A stretch of DNA of 64,000 bases, taken from positions 1,442,625 through 1,506,624 of the forward strand of contig JAEPQO010000001.1 in NCBI GenBank assembly GCA_017640505.1, written 5' to 3'. The notes under the pieces were generated by a model. The model searched no databases, was not told the origin of the DNA, and saw only the letters and a list, made by a program, of their open reading frames with translations. The position numbers were made by a program, and so were the translations under genes. Positions 53,410 through 62,149 of this stretch are shown here, piece after piece (positions within the stretch are counted from its first letter, which is position 1; every line of letters begins with the position of its first letter). This DNA comes from Rhodospirillales bacterium (GTDB taxonomy: Bacteria; Pseudomonadota; Alphaproteobacteria; Rhodospirillales; Casp-alpha2).

Positions 53410-54810
53410 ATGGGCAACGGCGTAATTCGCCCGTTTCTGTACGCGGTACTGCTGACGATGGTCGGATGGTCGGGCGCCTTGGCAGCAGATGCCGAGGTCA
53501 CCGATATCCGCGTCGGCAAACACGGTCTGTCTACGCGGATCGTGATCGATCTCGACCGCCCCGTCGACGCCAAGGTTTTCACGCTTGCCGGACCGGCGCG
53601 CCTGGTGATCGATTTGCCCGAGGTCGGCTGGCGCTTGCCGCAGCGCCCGCTGCCGTCGAACGTCGGGCTGCTGTCCAAACTCCGCTACGGTCTGTTCCAG
53701 CCCGGAAACTCGCGTGTGGTCGTCGACTTGAACGAACCGTCGCGGGTGCACGAAGCGATGTCGCTCCCGGGCGCCGGCGGCCAGCCCGATAGGCTGGTGA
53801 TCGATCTGGCGCGCGCCACCGGCAAGGCGTTCCTGGAGAGCGTGGCGCGCCCGCCGATGTCGATTCAGGGATCGGAATCACAAATCGCGACGGCCAAGTT
53901 CGTCAACACGCCGCAACCGAGAAATGACGCGCCGGTACCGCAACGGCCACAGGCAGCGGCGAACGCCGAAGCCGCCGGGATCAAGGTGCCCGAAAAGCCG
54001 TTGCCGCCCGAGGTGGCGAACGCCATCAGCCAGGCCAAGGTCAAGGCAGCCGCCGCCGAGACCCGGCTGGCGTCTCTGCGCGTGCCGATGAAACCACCGG
54101 TGCCGGGACAGATCAGAAAGCGCATCATCGTCATCGATCCCGGGCACGGCGGCGTCGATCCCGGCGCCATCGGCGTGTCCGGGATTTACGAGAAACACAT
54201 TACGCTTGCCGCGGCGCGCGACCTGAAGCGTCACCTGGAAGCGACCGGCCGCTTCGACGTCAAACTGACCCGCGACCGTGACATCTTCATCCGGCTCCGT
54301 GGCCGCATCGAACGGGCACGGGAAATGAAGGCCGATTTATTCATCTCGCTGCACGCGGACACGATCCGGAACAAGGGCGTCAGGGGGCTGTCGCTCTATA
54401 CGCTTTCCGAACGGGCATCGGACAAGGAAGCGGCGCAGCTGGCGGAACGTGAAAACAAGGCCGACCTAATCGCCGGCATCGATCTGACGCACGAAAGCGC
54501 CGAGGTCACGAATATTCTGATCGACCTTGCCCAGCGCGAAACCATGAACCAGTCAGCCAAGCTGGCCGGATTCCTGGTCGACGAATTGGACAGCCGGGTC
54601 AAGATTCTGCGCAATCCGCACCGCTTTGCCGGCTTCGCGGTTCTGAAAGCTCCGGATATACCGTCGGTGCTGATCGAACTTGGTTTCCTGTCCAACAAGG
54701 ATGACGAACGGGCGCTGCGTTCCAAGTCGCACCGCCGCAAGCTGGCGCAATCGATTGCGGGCGCCGTAGACCGTTACTTCGCAAAAGTGGAAAGTGCCAG
54801 CCGGCCCTAA
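53410..54810 (+). CDS. amiC: N-acetylmuramoyl-L-alanine amidase
   Basis: 466 residues with a signal peptide (cut about residue 25, GALAA). An AMIN domain for septal/peptidoglycan targeting occupies about 30-130, and the Amidase_3 domain about 238-460 with IVIDPGHGGVDPGAIG (zinc His near 246), YEKHITLAAARDL (zinc Glu), DLFISLHAD (third His) and LIELGFLSNKDDE (catalytic Glu). It cleaves the amide bond between MurNAc and the stem peptide during daughter-cell separation. Followed by mrcA in the alphaproteobacterial order. Confidence 0.94.
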   Translation: MGNGVIRPFLYAVLLTMVGWSGALAADAEVTDIRVGKHGLSTRIVIDLDRPVDAKVFTLAGPARLVIDLPEVGWRLPQRPLPSNVGLLSKLRYGLFQPGNSRVVVDLNEPSRVHEAMSLPGAGGQPDRLVIDLARATGKAFLESVARPPMSIQGSESQIATAKFVNTPQPRNDAPVPQRPQAAANAEAAGIKVPEKPLPPEVANAISQAKVKAAAAETRLASLRVPMKPPVPGQIRKRIIVIDPGHGGVDPGAIGVSGIYEKHITLAAARDLKRHLEATGRFDVKLTRDRDIFIRLRGRIERAREMKADLFISLHADTIRNKGVRGLSLYTLSERASDKEAAQLAERENKADLIAGIDLTHESAEVTNILIDLAQRETMNQSAKLAGFLVDELDSRVKILRNPHRFAGFAVLKAPDIPSVLIELGFLSNKDDERALRSKSHRRKLAQSIAGAVDRYFAKVESASRP

Positions 54811-54958
54811 GCGGGCTGTGATCCGGCCTGTGACGGACATCGTATCCACATTGCCACGGATCGGTCACAATCTTGGGATATCCGGCCATTCTGACTCTCA
54901 TAATCCTTGTGCCTATGCTAAACAAAAACGGCACAGTTAGTGGACACGGCGCGACCGT

Positions 54959-57436
54959 ATGAAATTTCTTCTCCATTTCACCCTGATCACTCTGTCGCTG
55001 CTTGTTCTCGCTTCGGCGGCGGTGGGTGGTGGTGCGCTTTACGTGCTGCACACGTTTGGCCGCGATCTTCCCGACTACAGGCAACTGGCGACGTATGATC
55101 CGCAGGTGATGACCCGCGTGCACGCCGGCGACGGGCGTCTGCTCGCCGAGTTCGCGATCGAGAAGCGGGCGTTCGTCCCGATCGAGGCGATGCCGAGGCG
55201 CATCATCGACGCCTTCCTGTCCGCCGAGGACAAGTCCTTCTATTCGCATTCCGGCATCGACTACACCGGCGTCGCACGTGCCGTGGTGACGAACCTGCAG
55301 AACGTGGCAACGGGGCGCCGGCTGGTCGGCGCGTCGACCATCACGCAACAGGTCGCGAAGAACTTCCTGCTGACGAACGAAGTGTCGTTCGACCGCAAGA
55401 TCAAGGAAGCGATCCTGGCGATCCGGATCGAGCGCGCGTTCACAAAGAATAAGATCCTGGAACTGTACCTGAACGAGATTTACCTGGGTTACGGGTCCTA
55501 TGGGGTTGCCGCGGCAGCGCTGAACTACTTTAACAAGTCGTTGAACGAGCTTTCCATCGCCGAGGCAGCCTACCTTGCAGCCCTGCCCAAGGCACCCAAC
55601 AACTATAACCCGGTCTCGAAGCATCAGGCCGCCAAGGCCCGGCGCAACTGGGTGGTCGGCCGCATGCTGGACGACGGCCGTGTCACGCCCGATGAAGCCC
55701 GCGAGGCGCAGGAGGCGCCGCTGCTGGTCGCCCGGCGCGAGGAAACGGAATTCGTTCAGGCCGATTACTTTACCGAGGAAGTGCGTCGTGAACTCGTCGA
55801 CCGCTTTGGGGAAGACCAGCTTTATCAGGGCGGGCTTTCGGTGCGGACCACGCTCGATCCCAAACTGCAGGCGGTCGCCCGCGATGTGCTCAGGCGCGGG
55901 CTCGAGGCCTATGACCGCCGCCACGGTTACCGTGGTCCGGTGACGACGGCGCCGGCGGGTCAGCGGCTGGATACGCCGCTCGACTGGCGGACGTATCTCG
56001 GGTCCATCACGCGCCCGAAAGGCATGGGCGAAAAGCAGCTCGCCATCGTGATCGGTGTCGACGACGCGCAGGCATACGCGCAGATCGGCGTCGAGGACGG
56101 CAAGGCCGGGATCATTCCGCTTGATGAGCTCAAATGGGCGCGTGAGGCGCTCGAGCATCCGAAGCGGGGCCCCGCGATCAAGAAACCCTCCGACGTGCTG
56201 ACGGCAGGCGATGTGGTGATGGTCGAGCCCGTGCAGCCGGATCCGAAGAATAAGGACAAGGCATCCGCCGCCAACATTTATTCCCTGCAGCAGATCCCGG
56301 ACGTAAACGGCGGCATCATCGCGATAGATCCGCACACCGGCCGTGTGCTGGCGATGGTCGGCGGTTATTCGTTTGACCGCAGCCAGTTCAACCGGGCGAC
56401 ACAGGCCGCGCGGCAACCGGGTTCCGCTTTTAAACCGTTCGTTTATCTGGCCGGACTGGACATGGGGTTCACGCCGGCGACGCGTATCCTCGATGCGCCG
56501 TTTGTGATCGACCAGGGGCCGGGTCTGCCGAAATGGCGGCCCGCCAACTACGGTAAGAAGTTCTACGGCGCGTCGACCATGCGACTCGGCATCGAAAAAT
56601 CGCGGAACCTGATGACCGTGCGCCTGGCGCAGACCATCGGCATGGAACGGGTTGCCGAATATGCCGAACGCTTCGGGATCGTCGACGACCTGCCGGAAAC
56701 GCTGGCGATGGCGCTCGGTGCCGCGGAAACGACGTTGATCCGCCTGACCACGGCCTACGCGATGCTCGTCAACGGCGGCAAGAAAATCACGCCGACGCTG
56801 ATCGACCGGGTCCAGGATCGCCTCGGCCGGTCGGTTTTCCGCCATGATAAACGTGAATGCCCCGATTGCCGCGCCGATGCATGGCATGGGCAGCGGGTAC
56901 CGGAAGTACCGGACACCCGGCCGCAGATTACCGATCCGACCAGCGCCTATCAGGTGGTGAGCATGCTCAAGGGCGTCGTCGAACGCGGCACCGGGCGGCG
57001 TATTTCCGAGGTCGGCAAGCCGCTCGCCGGCAAGACCGGCACCACCAACGAAGAACGCGATACCTGGTTCATGGGATTTGCGCCCGATCTCGCGGTCGGT
57101 GTGTTCGTGGGTTACGACGAGCCGATTCCGCTGGGCCGTCACGAGACGGGCTCATCGGTGGCGGCGCCGGTCTTCCGCGATTTCATGAAGGCGGCGCTGG
57201 CCGACCAGCCGGCAACGCCGTTCCGCACCCCGCCCGGCATTCGCCTGGTTCGCGTCAATGCGCGCACGGGCCTGCCGATCGGTCCGGGCGACAGCAATGT
57301 CATCCTTGAGGCGTTCAAGGAAGGCACCGTGCCGGACAGCACGACGAGCGTCATCGAAGGGCAGGGCTGGAGCGAGCCGGGTTCGCCCGAGAACTTCACC
57401 AGTGCGCCGCTCTCAGGCACCGGCGGGCTTTACTGA
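54959..57436 (+). CDS. mrcA: Penicillin-binding protein 1A (bifunctional)
   Basis: 825 residues. One membrane anchor, a glycosyltransferase domain (FLSAEDKSFYSHSGIDYTG with catalytic Glu; GASTITQQVAKNFLLTNE; ELYLNEIYLGYGSYG), an OB-type linker, and a transpeptidase domain with SxxK at Ser489 (QPGSAFKPFVY), SRN as the second motif and KTGTTNEERDTWFMGF. Makes and crosslinks peptidoglycan. The C-terminal extension is short. Located after amiC and before lysE/prfB. Confidence 0.96.
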   Translation: MKFLLHFTLITLSLLVLASAAVGGGALYVLHTFGRDLPDYRQLATYDPQVMTRVHAGDGRLLAEFAIEKRAFVPIEAMPRRIIDAFLSAEDKSFYSHSGIDYTGVARAVVTNLQNVATGRRLVGASTITQQVAKNFLLTNEVSFDRKIKEAILAIRIERAFTKNKILELYLNEIYLGYGSYGVAAAALNYFNKSLNELSIAEAAYLAALPKAPNNYNPVSKHQAAKARRNWVVGRMLDDGRVTPDEAREAQEAPLLVARREETEFVQADYFTEEVRRELVDRFGEDQLYQGGLSVRTTLDPKLQAVARDVLRRGLEAYDRRHGYRGPVTTAPAGQRLDTPLDWRTYLGSITRPKGMGEKQLAIVIGVDDAQAYAQIGVEDGKAGIIPLDELKWAREALEHPKRGPAIKKPSDVLTAGDVVMVEPVQPDPKNKDKASAANIYSLQQIPDVNGGIIAIDPHTGRVLAMVGGYSFDRSQFNRATQAARQPGSAFKPFVYLAGLDMGFTPATRILDAPFVIDQGPGLPKWRPANYGKKFYGASTMRLGIEKSRNLMTVRLAQTIGMERVAEYAERFGIVDDLPETLAMALGAAETTLIRLTTAYAMLVNGGKKITPTLIDRVQDRLGRSVFRHDKRECPDCRADAWHGQRVPEVPDTRPQITDPTSAYQVVSMLKGVVERGTGRRISEVGKPLAGKTGTTNEERDTWFMGFAPDLAVGVFVGYDEPIPLGRHETGSSVAAPVFRDFMKAALADQPATPFRTPPGIRLVRVNARTGLPIGPGDSNVILEAFKEGTVPDSTTSVIEGQGWSEPGSPENFTSAPLSGTGGLY

Positions 57437-57445
57437 CCGGTTGAA

Positions 57446-57494
57446 TTATTCCGTGCGCTCTTCCAGCTCTTGTTATTCCGCGCGCTCTTCCAGC
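57446..57494. repeat. Tandem duplication at the lysE 3' end
   Basis: Two imperfect copies with a 27-bp period: TTATTCCGTGCGCTCTTCCA at 57446 and TTATTCCGCGCGCTCTTCCA at 57473. The second is the 3' end of the convergent lysE gene including its stop; the first is an extra copy between mrcA and lysE. Confidence 0.6.
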
Positions 57495-58111
57495 GCGACA
57501 AAAAGCGCCAGTCCCAGCATAGACGACCCGGTGATCCATTTCTGGACCCTCATGGCGCCGGGGTGTCTTGCGACCCAGTTGCCGGCGGCACCAAACACCC
57601 AGGCAACACCGAGAATCCAGACCAGGCCGCCGGAGGCGAACACGGCACCGTAGAACAGCATCTGCAACGTGATGTCGCCGTGCGCCGCGTCCGTGAACTG
57701 CGGCAGGAAGGCGAGGAAGAAAAGCGCGATCTTCGGGTTCAGGATGTTGCAGATAAACCCCTGGCGGTAAAGCCGCCAGTCGTCGCGCCGGGTCGTGGCC
57801 GGTGCCAGCGAGATGTCGTCGCTTTTAGAGATGAGGGCGCGGACGCCGAGGTAGACCAGATAAGCGATCCCCGCCCATTTGATCACGACGAACGCCGCCG
57901 GAAAGACCTTGAGCACGGCCGCCAGGCCGAAGGCGGCGGCGAACATGTGCACCAGGATGCCGGTAGAGATACCGAGTCCCGAGATCGCACCGGCACGCCG
58001 GCCCTGACCCATGGCGCGCGTGGCGACATAGATCATGTCCGGTCCCGGCGCGATGTAGAGGGCGACCGAGGCGGCGATGAAAACACCGAGCGTGGCGGGA
58101 TCGATTTCCAT
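57473..58111 (-). CDS. LysE-family amino acid exporter
   Basis: 212 residues with six membrane helices. The family pattern is AASVALYIAPGPDMIYVATR near the N-terminus, then GAISGLGISTGILVHMFAAA and ICNILNPKIALFFLAFLPQF. RhtB/LysE proteins export amino acids or homoserine lactones by proton antiport; substrate unknown. Convergent with mrcA. Confidence 0.9.
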   Translation of the reverse strand: MEIDPATLGVFIAASVALYIAPGPDMIYVATRAMGQGRRAGAISGLGISTGILVHMFAAAFGLAAVLKVFPAAFVVIKWAGIAYLVYLGVRALISKSDDISLAPATTRRDDWRLYRQGFICNILNPKIALFFLAFLPQFTDAAHGDITLQMLFYGAVFASGGLVWILGVAWVFGAAGNWVARHPGAMRVQKWITGSSMLGLALFVALEERAE

Positions 58112-58159
58112 GCCGGGACTGTAAGCCCGGCGGCGGTCTCGCGAAACACGATTCTTGCT

Positions 58160-58280
58160 TGCCCCTCATCCTGTCCTTCTCCCGAGGGAGAAGGAACTCT
58201 CGTGGTTTCGCCCCTCTCCCTAGGGAGAGGGTGGCGCGTGTCCCGGACGTATTCCGGGGCGGGCGCCGGGTGAGGGGATC
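58160..58280. repeat. REP-type palindromic intergenic repeat
   Basis: Two dyads, CCTTCTCCC-GA-GGGAGAAGG (58175-58194) and the perfect palindrome CCCTCTCCCTAGGGAGAGGG (58212-58231), are enclosed by CCCCTCA ... TGAGGGG outer arms (58162 and 58271). This cruciform-like, CCCTCTCCC-based element is widely scattered between genes in proteobacterial genomes. It fills most of the gap between lysE and prfB. Confidence 0.7.
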
Positions 58281-58352
58281 GGAAACGACCGGGCTTGAGA
58301 CATGATCGCAGGGACGCTAAATAGACTGCGAGATCATCAGAAAGGATGCCCG

Positions 58353-59472
58353 ATGCGCGCAGAACTTCAGTCCATGGCCGACGAGATCAAGCAGTCCTCG
58401 GAACTGCTGAGGAGGCATCTTTGACTACGATCAGGCCAAACTCCGTCTCGAAGAACTGAACGCGCTCGCCGAAAGTCCCGACCTCTGGGACGATCCCGAA
58501 AAGGCGCAGGCGCTGATGCGCGAACGCACCAAGGTCGAGGCCGGTATCAAGGAAGTCGACGGCCTGTTCGGCGACCTGCAGGACACTGTCGACCTGATCG
58601 AACTGGCCGAAGCCGAAGACGATGCCGACGTCATGGCCGACGCCGAGGAGGCGATGAAGGATCTTCTCGGCCGCGCCCAGAAAGCGCAGCTCAAGACGCT
58701 ACTGTCCGGCGAAGCGGACGAGAACGACTGCTATCTGCAGGTCCAGGCCGGTGCCGGCGGCACCGAGGCGCAGGACTGGGCGGAGATGCTGCTCCGCATG
58801 TACACCCGCTGGGCCGACCAGCACGGCTATCAGGTGGAGTGGCTGGAAGAAAGCCCGGGTGAAGAAGCGGGCATCAAGTCGGCCACGCTCAAGATTTCCG
58901 GCGACAACGCTTACGGCTGGCTGAAAACGGAAAGCGGCGTACACCGGCTGGTGCGTATCTCGCCATACGATTCGTCGGCACGCCGCCATACCAGCTTTTC
59001 ATCCGCCTGGATATCGCCGGTGATCGACGACAACATCGAGGTCGAGGTCGACGAGAAAGACCTGCGTATCGATACCTACCGGGCGTCGGGCGCCGGCGGT
59101 CAGCACGTCAACAAGACGGAAAGCGCGATCCGAATCACGCACCAGCCGTCAGGAATCGTCGTGCAGTGCCAGAACGACCGCTCGCAGCACAAGAACCGCG
59201 CCGAAGCCATGGGCATGCTGCGTGCCCGGCTCTATGAACTGGAACTGAAAAAGCGAGAGGATGCGGCGCAGGCCGAAGCCGATTCGAAAACCGATATCGG
59301 CTGGGGCCACCAGATCCGGTCCTACGTCCTGCAGCCCTACCAGATGGTCAAGGATCTGCGCACCGACGTCGAGACGTCCAACACCGGCGCGGTGCTGGAC
59401 GGCGACATTGACATGTTCCTGGAAGCCGCACTCGCTGCCAAGATCAAGGACAGTTCCGAAACCGCGGCCTAG
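58353..59472 (+). CDS. prfB: Peptide chain release factor 2 with programmed +1 frameshift
   Basis: 372 residues after frameshifting. A 23-codon zero frame starts at ATG 58353 and ends at an in-frame UGA (58422-58424) in the context CTT TGA C, preceded by the SD-like AGGAGG (58410-58415); +1 slippage at CTT leads into frame two at GAC 58423. This is the RF2 autoregulatory shift, responsive to RF2 level. The GGQ loop is GAGGQHVNK (Gln near 250) and the codon-reading tripeptide is SPY (SPF in E. coli). Final residues DSSETAA are encoded in a 25-bp segment duplicated at 60749-60773. Confidence 0.96.
59448..59472 (+). repeat. Left copy of 25-bp direct repeat (prfB 3' end)
   Basis: Perfect 25-bp repeat beginning GGACAGTTCC and ending GCGGCCTAG, identical to 60749-60773; extended to 30 bp it has one mismatch (59443-59472 vs 60744-60773). 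Encodes the last codons and stop of prfB. The two copies bracket a 1301-bp unit. Confidence 0.9.
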
Positions 59473-59475
59473 GCA

Positions 59476-59832
59476 TCAAGCGATGCGGCCGGGCGCGCCG
59501 CCATCCCAGAGCGCTTCCAGAATATCCATAGACTTGTGATTGTCCGGTACGCCGGCAGCGATGGCGACATCGCACGTCGAATTGTTCGTGCGGAGGGCGA
59601 TAATTTCCTGATAAGCGTCCGAATTGTACCAGGCGAGCGCAGTGCGTTCGTCGGGAAACTCGATCATCACGATGTCCCCGGGCCAGGCGCCCTCTATCAC
59701 ATTCTTGTTGCCGCCGTGAACGAGAAATCGTCCGTCAAACGGTTCTAACGTGGCATCGATCCGCTCGATGTATTCGACGATCTCGGCGCAAATGTTCACG
59801 TTCTGCAGTTGTGCGATGGCGTATGCCGTCAT
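59476..59832 (-). CDS. DUF1330-family protein
   Basis: 118 residues with a dimeric alpha-beta-barrel (ferredoxin-like) fold: FDGRFLVHGGNKNVIEG, WPGDIVMIEFPDERTALAWY and NSDAYQEIIALR are the DUF1330 pattern. Function unknown, often encoded with regulators or redox proteins. Its stop lies 4 bp from the left direct repeat, and its promoter region is shared with the divergent XRE gene. Confidence 0.9.
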   Translation of the reverse strand: MTAYAIAQLQNVNICAEIVEYIERIDATLEPFDGRFLVHGGNKNVIEGAWPGDIVMIEFPDERTALAWYNSDAYQEIIALRTNNSTCDVAIAAGVPDNHKSMDILEALWDGGAPGRIA

Positions 59833-59903
59833 GGTATTATCCTCAGTTGTTCTACTGCATTTGTAGGCGTTGCTAGTCTTGGCGCATTGATACTTGCTGG
59901 TCG

Positions 59904-59920
59904 ATTACCTCGGAGGTAAT
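59904..59920. promoter_or_regulatory. Palindromic operator between DUF1330 and XRE genes
   Basis: ATTACCTC-G-GAGGTAAT, perfect 8-bp arms around one base, in the middle of the 122-bp gap between the divergent starts 59832 and 59955. The obvious ligand is the XRE-family regulator encoded by the cassette. Confidence 0.65.
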
Positions 59921-59954
59921 TGCGCCTTTTATTTTTCTGTGAGTACCCTGTGGC

Positions 59955-60773
59955 ATGAATGGAAACGAACCGCATGTCGGTGAACTGCTGCGGTACTGGC
60001 GAGGGCGTCGCCGTTTGACGCAACTTGAACTCGCATCGGATGCAGATATCTCGCAACGCCATCTTAGTTTTGTCGAATCCGGCCGAGCGTCACCCAGCCG
60101 CGACCTGTTATTGAATTTGGCGCAGGTTTTGGACGTGCCGCTCCGCGATCGCAACGTAATGCTCGTCACTGGCGGTTTCGCGCCAGTTTATCCGGAGCGT
60201 CCCCTTGACTCGCCCGATGTCATAGCCGCCCGACAGGCTGTGGACCTGATACTGACGGGCCATGAGCCGTATCCGGCGCTTGCTGTTGACCGGCACTGGA
60301 TCATGGTTGCAGCAAACGCTGCCGTCGCTCCGCTACTTGCTGGAGTAGATCCTGCGCGTCTCGAACCGCCGGTGAATGTGCTGGAGCTGAGCCTGCACCC
60401 TCAGGGATTGGCATCAAAGATCGTGAACTTTCGGCAGTGGCGGTCACATGTGGTTGAACGGTTGCGCCAGCAGATTGATGTGTCCGGAGACCCAGTGCTT
60501 GTTGCTCTGCTGGACAGATTGCTGACGTATCCAGTCCCTGCGACGGCGCGTCCGGAAGCCGTCAATAGTGGCGCCGGTCTGGGAGGAGTCGCTGTGCCAC
60601 TGATCCTGCAAGCCGGTTCGGAAAAGCTCTCTTTCATCAGCACGACGACTGTTTTCGGCACGGCGGTCGACGTGACCGTTTCCGAAATCGCGATTGAGTC
60701 ATTCTTTCCTGCGGACGCACGGACGACCGAGGCAATGCGTCGAATCATGGACAGTTCCGAAACCGCGGCCTAG
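59955..60773 (+). CDS. XRE regulator with MmyB-like ligand-binding domain, C-terminus fused to prfB tail
   Basis: 272 residues. HTH at about 8-62 (LLRYWRGRRRLTQLELASDA, ISQRHLSFVESGRASPSR), then an MmyB-like PAS-type domain (LDSPDVIAARQAVDLIL; PALAVDRHWIMVAANAAVAP; ESFFPADARTTEAMRRI). The last seven residues (DSSETAA) are not typical of the family and are encoded by the right copy of the prfB 3' repeat, an in-frame fusion. Regulates the divergent DUF1330 gene, probably through the palindrome between them. Composition looks lower in GC than the neighbours. Confidence 0.88.
   Translation: MNGNEPHVGELLRYWRGRRRLTQLELASDADISQRHLSFVESGRASPSRDLLLNLAQVLDVPLRDRNVMLVTGGFAPVYPERPLDSPDVIAARQAVDLILTGHEPYPALAVDRHWIMVAANAAVAPLLAGVDPARLEPPVNVLELSLHPQGLASKIVNFRQWRSHVVERLRQQIDVSGDPVLVALLDRLLTYPVPATARPEAVNSGAGLGGVAVPLILQAGSEKLSFISTTTVFGTAVDVTVSEIAIESFFPADARTTEAMRRIMDSSETAA
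60749..60773 (+). repeat. Right copy of 25-bp direct repeat
   Basis: Identical to the last 25 bp of prfB and here providing the final codons and stop of the XRE regulator gene, in the same frame. Together with the left copy it frames the DUF1330/XRE cassette like an attachment-site duplication. Confidence 0.9.
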
Positions 60774-60785
60774 CTTCTGCGCCAA

Positions 60786-61538
60786 CTAGTGGATATGCAG
60801 CCCGCCGTTGACGTCGAGCACGGCGCCGGTGACGAACGATGACATGTCGCTCGCGAGAAACAGGCACGCGTTGGCGATGTCGTCCGATGTCCCGAGGCGG
60901 CCGAGCGGCACTTTGGTCGCGAGATCGGCCTTGATCTCGGGCGTCATGCGGCCGCCGGTGAAATTGTTGTCGACGGGACCGGCCGCGATCGCGTTAGCGC
61001 GGATGCCGAGCGGGGCCAGTTCTCGGCCGAGTGCCTTGGCGAGCCCCATGATCCCGGCCTTGGCGGCGGCATAGTGCGAGCGCCCGAAGACCCCGCCGCC
61101 GTTTTGCCCGGCGATTGAGGCGATGCAGACGATGGCGCCGCCGTTGGCACGCATCGCGGGCAGGCATGCCTGGGACATGAGGAAGTTGCCCTTGAGGTTG
61201 ACGCCGAGCACGCTGTCGAATTCATCCTCCGTGATGTCGGCGAAGGGCGTACCCATGACGATGCCGGCATTGTTGATCAGGACGTCGATACGACCGAGGT
61301 CGGCGATGACGGCCGCGATCGTGTCCCTGACGGCGGGAGCACTGGCGACGTCACAGACGTAGCTGCGGTGCGGCGGCCCCATTTCCGCCACCGCTTCCTC
61401 CAGGCCCGCCGCGTCGATGTCCGTGAGGGCGCAGACCGCGCCTTCAGCTGCGAACAGCCTTGCCGTGGCACGCCCGATTCCACCCGGAGAACCCGCGCCG
61501 GTGATGACCGCCGTCTTGCCGGAAAGGAGGCCCGTCAT
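60786..61538 (-). CDS. Short-chain dehydrogenase/reductase (FabG-like)
   Basis: 250 residues. NAD(P) motif TGAGSPGGIG at the N-terminus, NNAG in the fourth strand, catalytic Ser in SIAGQNGG and YxxxK in HYAAAKAG, with GPVDNNFTGG after. Classic SDR; 3-oxoacyl-ACP reductase or polyol dehydrogenase functions are possible. ATG 61538 overlaps the fliL stop as ATGA, so it is translated downstream of fliL. Much of a longer frame upstream is antisense shadow. Confidence 0.9.
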   Translation of the reverse strand: MTGLLSGKTAVITGAGSPGGIGRATARLFAAEGAVCALTDIDAAGLEEAVAEMGPPHRSYVCDVASAPAVRDTIAAVIADLGRIDVLINNAGIVMGTPFADITEDEFDSVLGVNLKGNFLMSQACLPAMRANGGAIVCIASIAGQNGGGVFGRSHYAAAKAGIMGLAKALGRELAPLGIRANAIAAGPVDNNFTGGRMTPEIKADLATKVPLGRLGTSDDIANACLFLASDMSSFVTGAVLDVNGGLHIH

Positions 61539-62041
61539 TGTACGATCAGCTCCTTGAACAAGATGGTGTGCACCTTGGCCGGGCGGATGATGTTCTGGAT
61601 GATCTGAACCAGTTCGAACCTCAAACGCTCCGACCCTTCCTTGCCGACCACGTGCTGGCGTTCCTGGCCGCGCAGGTGCGTCAGGATCGCATCCATGACC
61701 TGCATTTCGGCTTCCTGCAGGCGCGGCACGTCTTCGGGCATCAGCTGAACATGGACGACGGCACGCAGGAACGGTGCGCGGCACTCGCCGGTTTTCATGT
61801 CGGTGCGAATTTCCGGCAGCGGGTGAAACACCGGTTTGCCGATTTCCAGTTCGGCGTGGCTTATGGGTTTCTGCCACCCCATGAGGGCGTGCACCCAGCC
61901 CATGTACCAGGCAAGGCCGCCGCCACCGCCGAAGAAGATCAGGATGCCGAGAATCAGGCCGATCAGGATTTTACCGCCTGCCTTCTTTTTCTTCTTTTTG
62001 CCCTTGGCCTTTTTTGGTTCGTCGCCGTTGTCGTCGGCCAT
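61535..62041 (-). CDS. fliL: Flagellar basal body-associated protein FliL
   Basis: 168 residues: a cytoplasmic Lys-rich start (KKAKGKKKKKKAGGK), one membrane helix (about 25-47), and the periplasmic SPFH-like domain with RAPFLRAVVHVQLMPEDVPR and the C-terminal VHTILFKELIVQ. FliL surrounds the MotAB stator and supports motor torque. It stands without other flagellar genes in the window; an SDR gene overlaps its end. Confidence 0.9.
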   Translation of the reverse strand: MADDNGDEPKKAKGKKKKKKAGGKILIGLILGILIFFGGGGGLAWYMGWVHALMGWQKPISHAELEIGKPVFHPLPEIRTDMKTGECRAPFLRAVVHVQLMPEDVPRLQEAEMQVMDAILTHLRGQERQHVVGKEGSERLRFELVQIIQNIIRPAKVHTILFKELIVQ

Positions 62042-62149
62042 GGTCTGGCCCTCCCGCTCTGCCGGAATTTAGATACTGAACTTAAGAGGTTAGCCGCTTG
62101 TGCCGGTCGGGGGAAGGCTGCCGGCGGGGCGTAACGTCATCTGCTTGGT

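Noticed and set aside
54599-57142. 847-codon antisense frame over amiC and mrcA
   Set aside because: Shadow of mrcA on the opposite strand, as expected in GC-rich DNA.
58353-59472. prfB as a frameshifted pseudogene
   Set aside because: The UGA and +1 shift context match the conserved RF2 programmed frameshift, and the rest of the protein is intact.
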